Assembly (NCBI GenBank): GCA_035505375.1
Contig: DATJQV010000057.1
Coordinates: 1 to 55,850, forward strand
Source: a bacterium
GTDB lineage: Bacteria; Hydrothermota; Tepidihabitantia; Tepidihabitantales; Tepidihabitantaceae
DNA: 55,850 bases
Direction of reading: 5' to 3'
Below the pieces are notes generated by a model that was not told the origin of the DNA, did not search any database, and worked only from the letters and a program-made list of their open reading frames with translations. Shown here piece by piece: positions 1 through 8,851 of this stretch; position 1 is the first letter of the stretch, and every line of letters begins with the position of its first letter. Made by a program: the position numbers and the translations under genes.

Positions 1-866
1 TTCACACCTGCGGCCCTCAACGTCGGCGGGTTTCTCAGGACGTCGTTGAACGCTTCCACCAGAGTGTCGGCCGACTGGTACCGGTCCCTGGCGTCCTTTT
101 CAAGGCATCGACAAAGGATGTCCTTAACCCTCTTGGGCACCTGGTGGTCTTTGAGCGGCTGCCCCGGAAGAGGCTCGTGGACCTGCTGATAGAAGACCGC
201 CTGCGGGTCCTCGCTGTGATAAGGAACATTTCCCGTCAGCAATTCATACAGAACTACGCCCAGAGAGTAGACGTCCGACCGGCCATCGATGCTGGCCTCA
301 CCCCTGATCTGCTCAGGAGACATATACTCAGGCGTCCCGGTGGTCGCGTGACCCTCTAGACGAGTACTATTGTCGCGCATCGCTATGCCGAAGTCGGTTA
401 GGACCGGCGCGCCGTGTTCGTCCAGCATGATATTGCCGGGCTTGATGTCCCGGTGGACAACGCCGCGCTTATGCACGAATGCGAGCGCCTCGGCGATGGG
501 TTCCAGTATCGTGATAGCCTCGACTGGAGTCAGCGCACGCTTCGTCTGCTTAAGAACCGAGACAAGCCCCTGCGGCAGGTACTGCATTACGCAGTAGTGC
601 AGGTTCTCATGTTGCTGGATTTCGTAGATCGTGACAATGTTGGGATGCTCGAGGTTGGCGGCGGTTTCTGCCTCGTCTCTGAACCTCCGGACCCAGTAGG
701 GATTGTTCGCGAATTCCGGGTCGAGCACCTTTATTGCGACTTTACGCTTCAGGTTGACGTCGATCCCCTTGAAGACCTCGGCCATGCCTCCACGGCCGAT
801 GAACTCGGTGACCTCGTACTTGCCGTTCGAGAGTTTCTGGCCGACTGCCAGCGAGTGGACCGGCAT
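1..866 (-). CDS. Serine/threonine protein kinase (C-terminus beyond window)
   Basis: This is a Hanks-type Ser/Thr kinase reading off the left edge of the window, so only the first 288 codons are present. The N-lobe has the glycine loop IGRGGMAEVF and the ATP-anchoring lysine in KVAIKVL. The catalytic loop reads HRDIKPGN, the Mg loop DFGIA, and the activation segment ends GTPEYMSPEQI, so all key residues for an active kinase are there. The ATG directly follows the TAG stop of the upstream lipoprotein gene (TAGATG), which implies translational coupling. It is the last visible gene of a phosphorylation-signalling operon with a PP2C phosphatase, FHA proteins and a second kinase. Family members often have a transmembrane segment and an extracytoplasmic domain after the kinase, but that part lies outside the window. 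Confidence 0.9.
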   Translation of the reverse strand, partial: MPVHSLAVGQKLSNGKYEVTEFIGRGGMAEVFKGIDVNLKRKVAIKVLDPEFANNPYWVRRFRDEAETAANLEHPNIVTIYEIQQHENLHYCVMQYLPQGLVSVLKQTKRALTPVEAITILEPIAEALAFVHKRGVVHRDIKPGNIMLDEHGAPVLTDFGIAMRDNSTRLEGHATTGTPEYMSPEQIRGEASIDGRSDVYSLGVVLYELLTGNVPYHSEDPQAVFYQQVHEPLPGQPLKDHQVPKRVKDILCRCLEKDARDRYQSADTLVEAFNDVLRNPPTLRAAGV

Positions 867-1556
867 CTACCTGACTCTTACTGGAACGCTGTGTGTGAAA
901 TCGACATGGTTCACCGGGTCATGGACGAAGAACTGCACCGCGGTCGTGCAGATACCGCCCTTTGCACGCACCTTGATACCACCGCTCTCAGGCGAACCGC
1001 TCCACGAGCAAGGTCTCAGCTTGGCCGTGTCGCAGAGGATTGTGTCACCCCATGCAAGCAGGGAAGCGAGAATAGGTCTGTACTTGCAGGTGATGTCCAC
1101 GTATGCCGAATCGTTCGTGTTCACGACAATCGTGTCCGCACCTGCAGTAACCCCGAACTCGTCGAAGACCGACACAACGCACGTCTTGCTGTTGCTTGCC
1201 CCCATTGCGTCGGTGGCGGTGAAGACCACATAACTTGTGCACACCTGGTTGGGCACCGGTCCCACGTCCGCCATGCTGCTGTTCAAGTCGACGGTGATCA
1301 GCGGGCCCGGCGACAACGACCACGCAATCGGAGTATTCTTGTCGACGGTATCCCTTACGATAGCGGCAAGGTCGAAGGTACGATGCCCGTTCTTGCTGAC
1401 ATACACGGTGTCGGGGACGACACTGATGACCAGTGCCGCGTCCGAAACAGCGTGAACAACATTCAGCTTGGGTGGGTAGTTCAGCGTTTTTGTATCGCAG
1501 TTCATCAGGATGATCGCCAACAACCCGGCGAGCGCTGCTACAATTCGCCTTACCAT
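867..1556 (-). CDS. Putative secreted or lipoprotein, Ig-like
   Basis: A 229-residue protein with a hydrophobic N-terminal segment ending LMNC near residue 20. This is a weak lipobox, so it may be a lipoprotein or simply secreted. The rest is beta-rich and Thr/Val/Asp-rich, which suggests one or two Ig-like folds; no family was recognised. The ATG overlaps the end of the PEGA gene by 7 nt and is preceded by GGAGGAGC, so it is translationally coupled. Its stop abuts the start of the next kinase gene. By position it may be an envelope partner or substrate of the kinase cassette; that role is inferred. Confidence 0.6.
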   Translation of the reverse strand: MVRRIVAALAGLLAIILMNCDTKTLNYPPKLNVVHAVSDAALVISVVPDTVYVSKNGHRTFDLAAIVRDTVDKNTPIAWSLSPGPLITVDLNSSMADVGPVPNQVCTSYVVFTATDAMGASNSKTCVVSVFDEFGVTAGADTIVVNTNDSAYVDITCKYRPILASLLAWGDTILCDTAKLRPCSWSGSPESGGIKVRAKGGICTTAVQFFVHDPVNHVDFTHSVPVRVR

Positions 1557-2548
1557 ATGCTCCTCCTTACTCCCAGAGTCAGGTTCAAGTTCTTGTCCAG
1601 CGAGCAGTAGATACTAGTCGGTCTGGATTCGTCCAGTCCAACCGTGTATTCCGGCAGGAACCTTTGTGCCAGTCTCAGCCCGGCAAAGAAGCCAACAGCC
1701 ATCAACGGATATGACGCATAGAATAGAACGTTGCCTGCTGTGTGGTAATTCTGGACTCTGTCGAAGTACTCCCGGGCACTCGCCGTGTCGCCAGCCGACG
1801 CGTAGCTTCTAAGGTTGACCCTTGCCTGGTCATCCGACCAGGCTGAGGCGAGATACGATACCAGCCCCAGGCCGGCTCCGGCTGCCACCCCGATCATGTA
1901 GGTGCGAACGCCTGTCTTCGGCGTCAGATACACTCTCTTCTCCGTCCACACGGTGTCGGGTTCCTTCAGCAGCTTGAATGTTAAGGACGTGTCTCGGTCG
2001 AGATGGATTGACGTTGACCAAGTCTTGTAGCCGTACTCACCGACTGCAACGCTGTAGTTCTCACCGACCGTCAGCGGAAAGGTCTTTGGTGTCACCCCGA
2101 CGTCAGACCCGCCAAGCATGATCCGGGCACCCACGGGCTCACTCGTCACCGTGAGCTGGCGGCGGTTCGCCATCGCCAGGTTGTCGCGGGTCTTCTCGAA
2201 ATCGCCCGAGAACTCGGTAACGAGTCTGCTCGGGAGCTGCGCTGTCGCGTCCCGCGACAGGACCTTCACGAAGTAAGCATCTCTCGCCGCCGGCTCGTTC
2301 AACTTTGCGCTGCATGCGCCCAGGTAGCAGTAGACATTGACGGACTCCCTGTATGTGACACCATCGCTTAGAGCCTGCTGGAAGCAGCGGATGGCACCCT
2401 CAAAGTCGGCGCTGTCATACTTGGCAGTGCCGGATGAAATCTGTCGCCACCCTTGCGCATTGGCAGCACCCGCGCCGAAGACCGTCAGCAACATAAGGAC
2501 ACCAGACAGCGACATGGACACCGCAGCCGTCTTCTTCTTGACACGCAC
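1550..2548 (-). CDS. TPR and PEGA-domain membrane protein
   Basis: A 332-residue protein starting at a GTG with a strong site, GGGAGG, 5 nt upstream. A signal peptide (residues about 10-33, ending GAANAQG) is followed by a TPR-like region starting near YDSADFEGAIRCFQQAL. A PEGA domain follows (about residues 120-180) with the typical pattern TVTSEPVGARIMLGG...GVTP. Two hydrophobic segments lie in the C-terminal third (MIGVAAGAGLGLVSYLA and LFYASYPLMAVGFFAGL). PEGA domains are surface or envelope modules often found beside Ser/Thr kinases. The gene lies 2 nt after the kinase-FHA gene stop. Earlier in-frame starts would overlap that gene deeply and were rejected. Confidence 0.75.
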   Translation of the reverse strand: MRVKKKTAAVSMSLSGVLMLLTVFGAGAANAQGWRQISSGTAKYDSADFEGAIRCFQQALSDGVTYRESVNVYCYLGACSAKLNEPAARDAYFVKVLSRDATAQLPSRLVTEFSGDFEKTRDNLAMANRRQLTVTSEPVGARIMLGGSDVGVTPKTFPLTVGENYSVAVGEYGYKTWSTSIHLDRDTSLTFKLLKEPDTVWTEKRVYLTPKTGVRTYMIGVAAGAGLGLVSYLASAWSDDQARVNLRSYASAGDTASAREYFDRVQNYHTAGNVLFYASYPLMAVGFFAGLRLAQRFLPEYTVGLDESRPTSIYCSLDKNLNLTLGVRRSIW

Positions 2549-2550
2549 TC

Positions 2551-3996
2551 TTACCTCCCGCTTTCTTTGACGCCCTTGAACACCAGTGTCTCTCCCCCGA
2601 CGCCAATTGCGTCTCCGTCTCTGAGGACGTGTTTGTCGATTCTCCGGCTGTTCAAGAATGTCCCATTGGTGCTGTTGAGATCGCAGACCCAGAAGACGCC
2701 GTCCTGATTGACGACCTGGGCGTGCGAACGTGATATGGAATCTTTGAATATCTCTATCCCGTCCGGCTGGTCGCGACCGATTGTGGCGACATGGCCAGCG
2801 ATGGGGAAAGCCTGGATTATCTCTCCCCCGCTGGACAAGAGCAGTTCTGCGGAAGAGAACTTCTCGCGCCCCGTCTTGCTCGAAGTCCCGCGCAGGACCC
2901 ATACCAGCAGTGCTATGCCCACCGGTATCAGTAGCCAGGGCGCAACAGACAGGACCAGGCCCGGGCGCGAGACAATCAACAGCAAGCACACCAGGCCAAT
3001 TGCCACGGCCGGCGGAATCCAGAACTCCTTCCTGGCGAGGAACGACATAATGGTCCTCCCTCCTACAGATGACGCCCTGCCCGTGCGGTCAGAAGGTTCA
3101 GAAGCCTTCGTAGCTCTGGCCTCTTCCTGGACCATCCCCGGACTCGGCATGTCATTTGCATCCTCCTCGGGCAATCCCAGCGTGTGATTCATCGCGTTCG
3201 CCATCTCCAGACCGGACGTGAATCGCTTTGTCCTGTCCTTTTCGATGGCCTTGAGCACGATTTCGTCCACTTCCTTTGGCAGCTCTCTGTTGAGTTCACT
3301 TGGCCGGCGCGGCTGGTCCCGCACTATCTTCTCGGCAATCTCGATGTGGGTGTTGCCGCGGAACGGCACGGTCCCTGTAAGAAGCTCGTAGAGAACGATC
3401 CCAAGCGAGTAAAGGTCGGCTCTGCCGTCGGGTGTCGTCCCCCTTATCTGTTCAGGCGACATATACTCCGGGGTCCCGATGAGCAGTCCGGGCCGAGTCA
3501 ATCGGGCCAGATACGTCACCTTGGCGATGCCGAAGTCGAGGATGATGACGTTGCCGTTCTCGTCGATGGCGATGTTGGAAGGCTTGATGTCGCGGTGGAT
3601 CACATGCGCACAGTGCGCGTAGTGAAGCCCGAGGCACACCATCTTGGAAACGACGAACGCCTTTTCGACCGACAGTGCACCTTCCGAGGACAGGAGTTTC
3701 CTCAGGGTAGGACCAGTGATGTACTCCATTGTGAAGTAGTGCTGCTCGTCCTCGAATCCCACATCATGGATCTTGATGATGTTGGGGTGTTCCAGCGCCC
3801 TGGTGGTCTTGGCCTCTCGCTTGAAACGTTCCACTACCTCCTCGTCCTCGGCGTACTCCTTCTTTAACGTCTTGAGCGCGACGGTGCGGTTCTCGGAAGG
3901 ATCATGCGCCTTGTAGAGCCTGCTCATTATGCCGCTGTTGATTTCCTCCAGAAGTGTGTACTTCCCGATACGACCGCAGCCAGCCGCGACCGACAT
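2551..3996 (-). CDS. Serine/threonine protein kinase with C-terminal FHA domain
   Basis: A 481-residue kinase. The kinase domain (about residues 10-270) has VALKTLKKE, HRDIKPSN, DFGIAKV and GTPEYMSPEQI, so it should be active. A low-complexity linker is followed by two hydrophobic segments (about residues 320-365). A C-terminal FHA domain follows with the phosphothreonine-binding pattern GRDQPDG..SRSHAQV..DLNSTNGTF. The chosen ATG overlaps the PP2C stop by one base (TGATG). An upstream in-frame start at 4020 would overlap further and has no better ribosome site. The kinase-phosphatase-FHA order is the usual layout of bacterial phosphothreonine signalling modules. Confidence 0.93.
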   Translation of the reverse strand: MSVAAGCGRIGKYTLLEEINSGIMSRLYKAHDPSENRTVALKTLKKEYAEDEEVVERFKREAKTTRALEHPNIIKIHDVGFEDEQHYFTMEYITGPTLRKLLSSEGALSVEKAFVVSKMVCLGLHYAHCAHVIHRDIKPSNIAIDENGNVIILDFGIAKVTYLARLTRPGLLIGTPEYMSPEQIRGTTPDGRADLYSLGIVLYELLTGTVPFRGNTHIEIAEKIVRDQPRRPSELNRELPKEVDEIVLKAIEKDRTKRFTSGLEMANAMNHTLGLPEEDANDMPSPGMVQEEARATKASEPSDRTGRASSVGGRTIMSFLARKEFWIPPAVAIGLVCLLLIVSRPGLVLSVAPWLLIPVGIALLVWVLRGTSSKTGREKFSSAELLLSSGGEIIQAFPIAGHVATIGRDQPDGIEIFKDSISRSHAQVVNQDGVFWVCDLNSTNGTFLNSRRIDKHVLRDGDAIGVGGETLVFKGVKESGR

Positions 3997-5429
3997 CAGA
4001 AACTGAAGTCCTTTCCCCAATACCTGAACACACTCTGCGATGGGTCTCGACTTATCTCCGTGAGTTCTCGTGGTTTCGAACTTGTACCGTCATTGAACTT
4101 AACCACGGCCTTGTATTGTCGGTTGCGCTCCAGCGTGGCCCTAAATGGCACACACCCCCGCGACGAATCGTCCAAGAATACTTCGGCACCTCGGATGTCT
4201 CTACCTGCACCACCCGGCATGAATATGACCGTAACCTTGGCACTGGACGGTTGCGGTCTCGCTGGCTGTTTGCGTACAGTATCGACCTCCCTGGCAGGAG
4301 AACCGGAGTCAGAACCAACAACCGCAGCACCAACGCGACTCGCCAGTTCTACTCTGTAGTATCTACGCGCGAGCCCCTCCACGACCAGCGTGGTCTCAGT
4401 GAAGCCTTCTCGCTTGAAGCGCAGCTTGTCACCTGGACGGAGAAGGAGCGAATCGCCGCTTCTCAGTTGACGGTCCACCCGGGCGCCGCCCACAGTTGAC
4501 GATACGTACAGGGTGTTTGGCGTTGTCGCGAAGGTGGCCCACATCGAGGGAGGAGGATAAGGAGTCAGGAATCGCAGCACCAATGGAACCACCCCCGCCA
4601 CCAAGGCCACGGCCGCCGCTCCTATCAGCACCTTCTTCCGGGTCAACACCCTTGGAGCACTGCGCCCCAGTATTGGGACTGACCCCCGCGGCACGGCCCC
4701 TCTCATCGTCGGGGTTGACTGAGCCAAGATAACCGAGATGTTGTCATGGCCGCCCCTCGCGTTAGCCTGCTCGATAAGGGAGTTGCACGCTTGCTGGCCG
4801 TCCACGCTGCTTAGGACGGTAGCCAGAATCTCCTTGTCGGTGACCTCCTCCCACAGTCCATCGGAGCATGCTAGAATCGCATCCGTCTCCCTGAATTCGC
4901 CCTCGAAGGTGTCGATCTCCACATCGGAATCGAGTCCTACTGCGCGAGTTATGACGTTGCGGTTTTCGTGGCGACGTGCTTCTTCAGAGGTGATGATTCC
5001 GCTATCCACCAGTTGCTGAACTTGAGAGTGGTCTTTCGTCACCTGGCCTATCTCATTGCCCCTGATGAGATAGGCCCGCGAGTCACCGACCTGAGCCACG
5101 AAGTATCGCCCGGAGCCGATGAGGAAGGCCGTGACAGTGGACGACATTCCTCGCTTGTTCTCGGACACGGCTATCTGGAAGATGCGGGAATTGGCCTCTC
5201 GGATGGCGCCCAACAGCGCTGCCTTCCTGTCCTGGTATGCCGGCTTGGCAGCAACGACCCACTCCTTTGCCAGCAACAGAACGATACCACTGGCGACATC
5301 GCCTCCAATGTGTCCGCCTACGCCGTCGGCGATCAGAAAGAGTCCGCTTGCCAAGTCTACGCCGACAGCGTCCTGGTTTGACCTCTTTACCCGGCCTTGA
5401 TCAGAACCGCTGCCGACGTAGACCCGCAT
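3996..5429 (-). CDS. PP2C-family protein phosphatase with membrane anchor
   Basis: A 477-residue protein. Residues 1-240 form a PP2C domain with the metal-binding motifs SNQDAVG, IADGVGGH and CSDGLW, plus GGHDNISVI. A transmembrane segment follows (about 265-290, KVLIGAAAVALVAGVV). The C-terminal half contains two PEGA-like or beta-sandwich stretches that would lie outside the membrane. PP2C enzymes dephosphorylate Ser/Thr residues using Mn/Mg. Placed directly before the kinase-FHA gene, it is the obvious antagonist of the kinases in this operon. The ATG is preceded by CAGGAG. The extracytoplasmic tail is unusual for a PP2C and suggests signal input from the envelope. Confidence 0.92.
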   Translation of the reverse strand: MRVYVGSGSDQGRVKRSNQDAVGVDLASGLFLIADGVGGHIGGDVASGIVLLLAKEWVVAAKPAYQDRKAALLGAIREANSRIFQIAVSENKRGMSSTVTAFLIGSGRYFVAQVGDSRAYLIRGNEIGQVTKDHSQVQQLVDSGIITSEEARRHENRNVITRAVGLDSDVEIDTFEGEFRETDAILACSDGLWEEVTDKEILATVLSSVDGQQACNSLIEQANARGGHDNISVILAQSTPTMRGAVPRGSVPILGRSAPRVLTRKKVLIGAAAVALVAGVVPLVLRFLTPYPPPSMWATFATTPNTLYVSSTVGGARVDRQLRSGDSLLLRPGDKLRFKREGFTETTLVVEGLARRYYRVELASRVGAAVVGSDSGSPAREVDTVRKQPARPQPSSAKVTVIFMPGGAGRDIRGAEVFLDDSSRGCVPFRATLERNRQYKAVVKFNDGTSSKPRELTEISRDPSQSVFRYWGKDFSF

Positions 5430-5470
5430 TCATGCTCCTGTTGCTGCTTAGTGTCCGCACGCCGAAGCCG

Positions 5471-7135
5471 TCAGGATAACTCGGCAAGACGCTGCTTGGC
5501 GCGGTTGTAGATGGTCGCGTCCGCCGTGTCTGCGCTGGCAGGCGGCGGGCCCATCTTGACTATCTGGTCGTACAGCGCCTTGGCCTTGGGACAGGACTCC
5601 TCGTCGCCATAGTCCTTGCAGCGACCGTAGTAATCCTGCGCTTGCTTGTCCAAGTCCTTCGCCTTCTGACTGTCCCAACTTGAAGCGCTCAGCTTGGAAG
5701 ACTCAGCTCGGGCGAGCGAGTTGGCCGGATCCCTCTGCAGCAAATCACCGTACAGCTTTGCCGCTCCGGGCAAGTCCGACACGTCTGGTCCCGAACGATA
5801 CCGGGCCTGCTGCCAAAGGTCTATCCAAGCTGCGAGTTCCGTCGCCTTAGGATCGCCAGCGGGAATCGCAGCGGCCATCTGCTGCGCATCCTCCAAGCTC
5901 CCGAGGCGATAGGTCGCGAGGGCCTTGTCATATGGTGTAACAGAAGTAATGGGCTCAGGCTTTTTCGAAGGGTTGACAGTCGGCTGTTCCTTTTCCGCCA
6001 CTGGATTCTCTCGCGTAGAGGTAGTTCCTGTGCCGACGCGCTTCATGGCGTCCGGATCGTCAGGCTTCAGAGCCCGAACCCTTGACCAGTGCATCTTGGC
6101 CTTATCCGGGTTTCCTTGATTTTCGAGCGCGAACGCCGCGGCCTTGTGCGCCGTCACGACCTGGTCACGAACGCTCCCGCTGGTGGAATCCTTACTCCAC
6201 GCCAGGTCTGCGAACTGAACCGCCTTCTCATTGTCGTTTTGACCAAGTGCTTCCATGGACTGCTTGACCAATTCGCTGGCAAGGACGCTGGTCTTGCCTC
6301 CCCCGGTCGTCGGACCCGTCTGGCGATGAAATGCAAGGTAGGCCCCCGCGACAACTATGATAGCCGCCGCGACACCCACCGCCCACTTCCACGGCTGTCC
6401 CTCCTTCTTGACAGGAGCAATGTCGGGCCTGAAGAAGGGAACGGTTGCCTTCTCGGCTTCAGCCTTTGTCGCCCCCCCCCCTCCTTTCCACTCGATCTCT
6501 AAGCTAGCCTCCCCAAGCTGGATCCGATCGCCGTCCTTTAGCTGCGTCGGCTTGTCGATCAGCTTTCCGTTCACGCGGGTGCCGCTCCTGCTCCCCACGT
6601 CAACGACAGTTAGCTTGTTCTCGATGAACTGGATTCGGGCGTGCTTGCGCGAGACCGTCGCCTCGTTCAGCGTGATGTCGCAGTCAGCGTCGCGGCCGAT
6701 AAGCGGGTTGTTGGTGAGATCATAGGACTTGCCCACCTCCTCGCCGCTACGAACCAGCACGCGCGGCGTACCGGTGAAGGTGAACACCTCGGTCGGTTTT
6801 TCAAGATTTTCCATTCTTCCTACCTGGGTTGGTCGTTCAAAGGCTGCTAAGCCAAAAGAAATCGTGTACGGGCTTATCCTGATGACATCGCCGTCTTTCA
6901 GTTCGTAGTCCTGAGTTATCTTCCTCGCTCCGACGAATGTACCGTTGGCGCTGCCCAGGTCGGAAACGAGATAGCGTCCGGTATCCTCCCTGATCTGGGC
7001 GTGCTCACGAGAGACGAGACTATCGTCAAGCTTGATGGCACTCTCGTCTCCTCTGCCGATCAGAACCACCATGTCACTCGTCATGTCCAGTTCCTGGACG
7101 GTCTTGTGCTTGAGTTGAACTATAAGTTTGGGCAC
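5471..7135 (-). CDS. Double FHA-domain protein with TM segment and TPR-like tail
   Basis: A 554-residue protein starting at GTG behind GGGAGGTAGAGA. Two FHA domains occupy about residues 1-95 (GRGDES..SREHAQI..DLGSANGTF) and 125-215 (GRDADCDI..SRKHARI..DVGSRSGTRVNG). Both keep the Arg, Ser-Arg-x-His and Asn/Gly residues that bind phosphothreonine. A single transmembrane helix lies at about 250-270 (WAVGVAAAIIVVAGAYLAF). The C-terminal half is alpha-helical and TPR-like, counting cargo-like repeats such as AVQFADLAWSKDS. It is probably the phosphopeptide reader of the kinases and phosphatase encoded downstream. A run of 10 C near position 6475 (G on the coding strand) sits in the linker and could be a slippage or sequencing-error hotspot. 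Confidence 0.85.
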   Translation of the reverse strand: MPKLIVQLKHKTVQELDMTSDMVVLIGRGDESAIKLDDSLVSREHAQIREDTGRYLVSDLGSANGTFVGARKITQDYELKDGDVIRISPYTISFGLAAFERPTQVGRMENLEKPTEVFTFTGTPRVLVRSGEEVGKSYDLTNNPLIGRDADCDITLNEATVSRKHARIQFIENKLTVVDVGSRSGTRVNGKLIDKPTQLKDGDRIQLGEASLEIEWKGGGGATKAEAEKATVPFFRPDIAPVKKEGQPWKWAVGVAAAIIVVAGAYLAFHRQTGPTTGGGKTSVLASELVKQSMEALGQNDNEKAVQFADLAWSKDSTSGSVRDQVVTAHKAAAFALENQGNPDKAKMHWSRVRALKPDDPDAMKRVGTGTTSTRENPVAEKEQPTVNPSKKPEPITSVTPYDKALATYRLGSLEDAQQMAAAIPAGDPKATELAAWIDLWQQARYRSGPDVSDLPGAAKLYGDLLQRDPANSLARAESSKLSASSWDSQKAKDLDKQAQDYYGRCKDYGDEESCPKAKALYDQIVKMGPPPASADTADATIYNRAKQRLAELS

Positions 7136-7179
7136 TCTCTACCTCCCTTTACTCCTGGAATCAGGTCCATCCTCTCGGA

Positions 7180-8280
7180 CTACTTGGGTTGAAGTTGCAG
7201 GCGCCATATGTCCCAGTCCTGTCCGTTTCCCTTTCTTAGAAAAGAGAAGTAGATGTAACCTCCCGGGCCCCACGACGGGTCCCACTCAGTTCCCTTGGAG
7301 GTAGTCAGCTTCATGAGACTCCTGCCGTCGGCATCGATCTTGTAGATATTCCAGTCCTTGTCTCTCCACGAGGCAAAAGCAATGGCATTGCCCGACGGCG
7401 ACCAGCACGGCATCCAGTCAACGCAATCAGTTCCATTTGTTATCTGACGCTCGTCCTTCGACTCTATGTCTTTGACCATTATGAAGGAGTTGTCACCGCG
7501 TCGCTGGGAGTACGCAACGCTCTTTCCGTCAGGTGACCAGGCAGGATCGGAGCCCGATGCGAAGTACTCGGCCAGTTTCGTGTCCACGTTAAAGATAACT
7601 ATCTGCGGGTTTTCCAACTGCGGTTGACGGCGGAAGACGTCGGTCTTGACAATCCTCGTCTTTCGGCTCTTCGGCGTCTCCATACACACAGCGATGAACT
7701 TGCCATCAGGAGAGGGGAAGCCGCTCCAGATAGAGGCGTCGCCCACCCAGAACTGGTTCTCTCTCTTGATTATGGCGTATCCTTCCATCTGTTTGGAAGG
7801 GAAGTCCTGCCAGTAGAGACTCCGGGTATAATACGGAGACCCGTCGTAGCGGGCGTACAACAGTCGGTTCCCCTTCCACCAGTACGGATAATAGGCATCC
7901 TGGTCGCCTTCCGTGTTTGTGATCTGGCGCCGGTTGCTGCCGTCATCCGCGTTCATGACATATACGTCATTGGTGGCTTCCTCGCCAGACCTCGTTACCG
8001 CAGGACGGGAAACGAAGGCCACGTACTTGCCGTCTGGAGAAACGCAAGCCTGTCGCTCGTCACCATTAGAAGTAGACGTCATTTGAACCACTTCTTTCAC
8101 ATTGGAGTGATCCCATTCCAACCTCTCTCCGGCCACTGGCACGTAGATTGAGTCTATCCTTGTCACAGGCGCGATGACCGGGGCGGGGCAACCTATCTGG
8201 GTTGATGCCAGCAGAAGCAGTGCCAGGCATAGGACGAGTCGCCCGAGGTTGGGCTGCCTGAGAGTTTTGTCCGCTTTCAC
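7180..8280 (-). CDS. TolB-like PD40 beta-propeller lipoprotein
   Basis: A 366-residue protein starting at GTG with GGAGG 4 nt upstream. The signal peptide ends in a lipobox (STQIGC). Several WD40-like/PD40 blades follow, recognisable by ACVSPDGKYVAFVS, GFPSPDGKFIAV, AWSPDGKSVAYS, CWSPSGNAIAFAS and SWGPGGYIYFSF. The family includes TolB, the periplasmic propeller of the Tol-Pal system, but this protein lacks an obvious TolB N-terminal domain. It is better called TolB-like. It is the first gene of the phosphorylation-signalling cluster (44 nt before the FHA gene). An ATG at 8355 is possible but has no ribosome site. Confidence 0.82.
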   Translation of the reverse strand: MKADKTLRQPNLGRLVLCLALLLLASTQIGCPAPVIAPVTRIDSIYVPVAGERLEWDHSNVKEVVQMTSTSNGDERQACVSPDGKYVAFVSRPAVTRSGEEATNDVYVMNADDGSNRRQITNTEGDQDAYYPYWWKGNRLLYARYDGSPYYTRSLYWQDFPSKQMEGYAIIKRENQFWVGDASIWSGFPSPDGKFIAVCMETPKSRKTRIVKTDVFRRQPQLENPQIVIFNVDTKLAEYFASGSDPAWSPDGKSVAYSQRRGDNSFIMVKDIESKDERQITNGTDCVDWMPCWSPSGNAIAFASWRDKDWNIYKIDADGRSLMKLTTSKGTEWDPSWGPGGYIYFSFLRKGNGQDWDIWRLQLQPK

Positions 8281-8494
8281 ATTTCCTCCTCGCTTATTGA
8301 TATGTCTTGGCTGTCTGAAGCGCGAATTCTCTTTGCTTGGTGACGGCCAGACCATGGTGCCGACGTCACCAGCCGGGCTTTCCCATTTGACTAATTGAGC
8401 AGCTCCATTGTAAACACACCTACGGTCTTCAACGAACGCGCCTCCCAGTTACGATTGGCTGCTGCACTGTACAGCCGTTCAGTTCCTGCCTCGG

Positions 8495-8851
8495 CTAGTG
8501 CCGCCGTGCGCCCTCCCGGGCGCGTGTTTTCTCAACAGGGATCCAGACGTTCAGAAAACGATACCGCTGCGGCATCGTGTGCCCATCCGGGCATTGCACC
8601 CGGACCCTTACTCGGCCAATCAACCCGGCAATTGTAAAATCCAACGTCCCGCTGTCAAGGACGGGGCAGACAAAGGTGGGCACATTGTTGGAGCCACGAA
8701 CCAGTCTGAGCCGATCCAGGAAACAGACGCCCTCATGGACAAGGCAGTCGGCAGTGCCTGCTCCCTCCAAAGTCCGCTCCGCTGTCTTCACGGACAAGCA
8801 CGCCCAGAGAACCGAGCGTGCGTCAGTCGGTCTGGCCATTGCATCGCGCAT
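8495..8851 (-). CDS. Hypothetical protein, possible second gene of sigma-54 unit 1
   Basis: A 118-codon open frame overlapping the 3' end of the secreted-protein gene by 29 nt. No domain is recognised. There is a short hydrophobic stretch (LDFTIAGLIGRVRVRV) and no signal peptide. The ribosome site is weak (GAGG about 6 nt before the ATG). It could be a real coupled gene or a chance GC-rich frame; the opposite strand is also open here. I lean slightly towards chance. Confidence 0.3.
   Translation of the reverse strand: MRDAMARPTDARSVLWACLSVKTAERTLEGAGTADCLVHEGVCFLDRLRLVRGSNNVPTFVCPVLDSGTLDFTIAGLIGRVRVRVQCPDGHTMPQRYRFLNVWIPVEKTRAREGARRH

Noticed and set aside
414-1610. 398-codon plus-strand frame
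   Set aside because: It is the antisense shadow of the kinase and lipoprotein genes, which carry clear motifs on the other strand.
2549-2989. N-terminal extension of the PEGA protein
   Set aside because: It would lie entirely within the kinase-FHA gene; the GTG at 2548 has a strong ribosome site.
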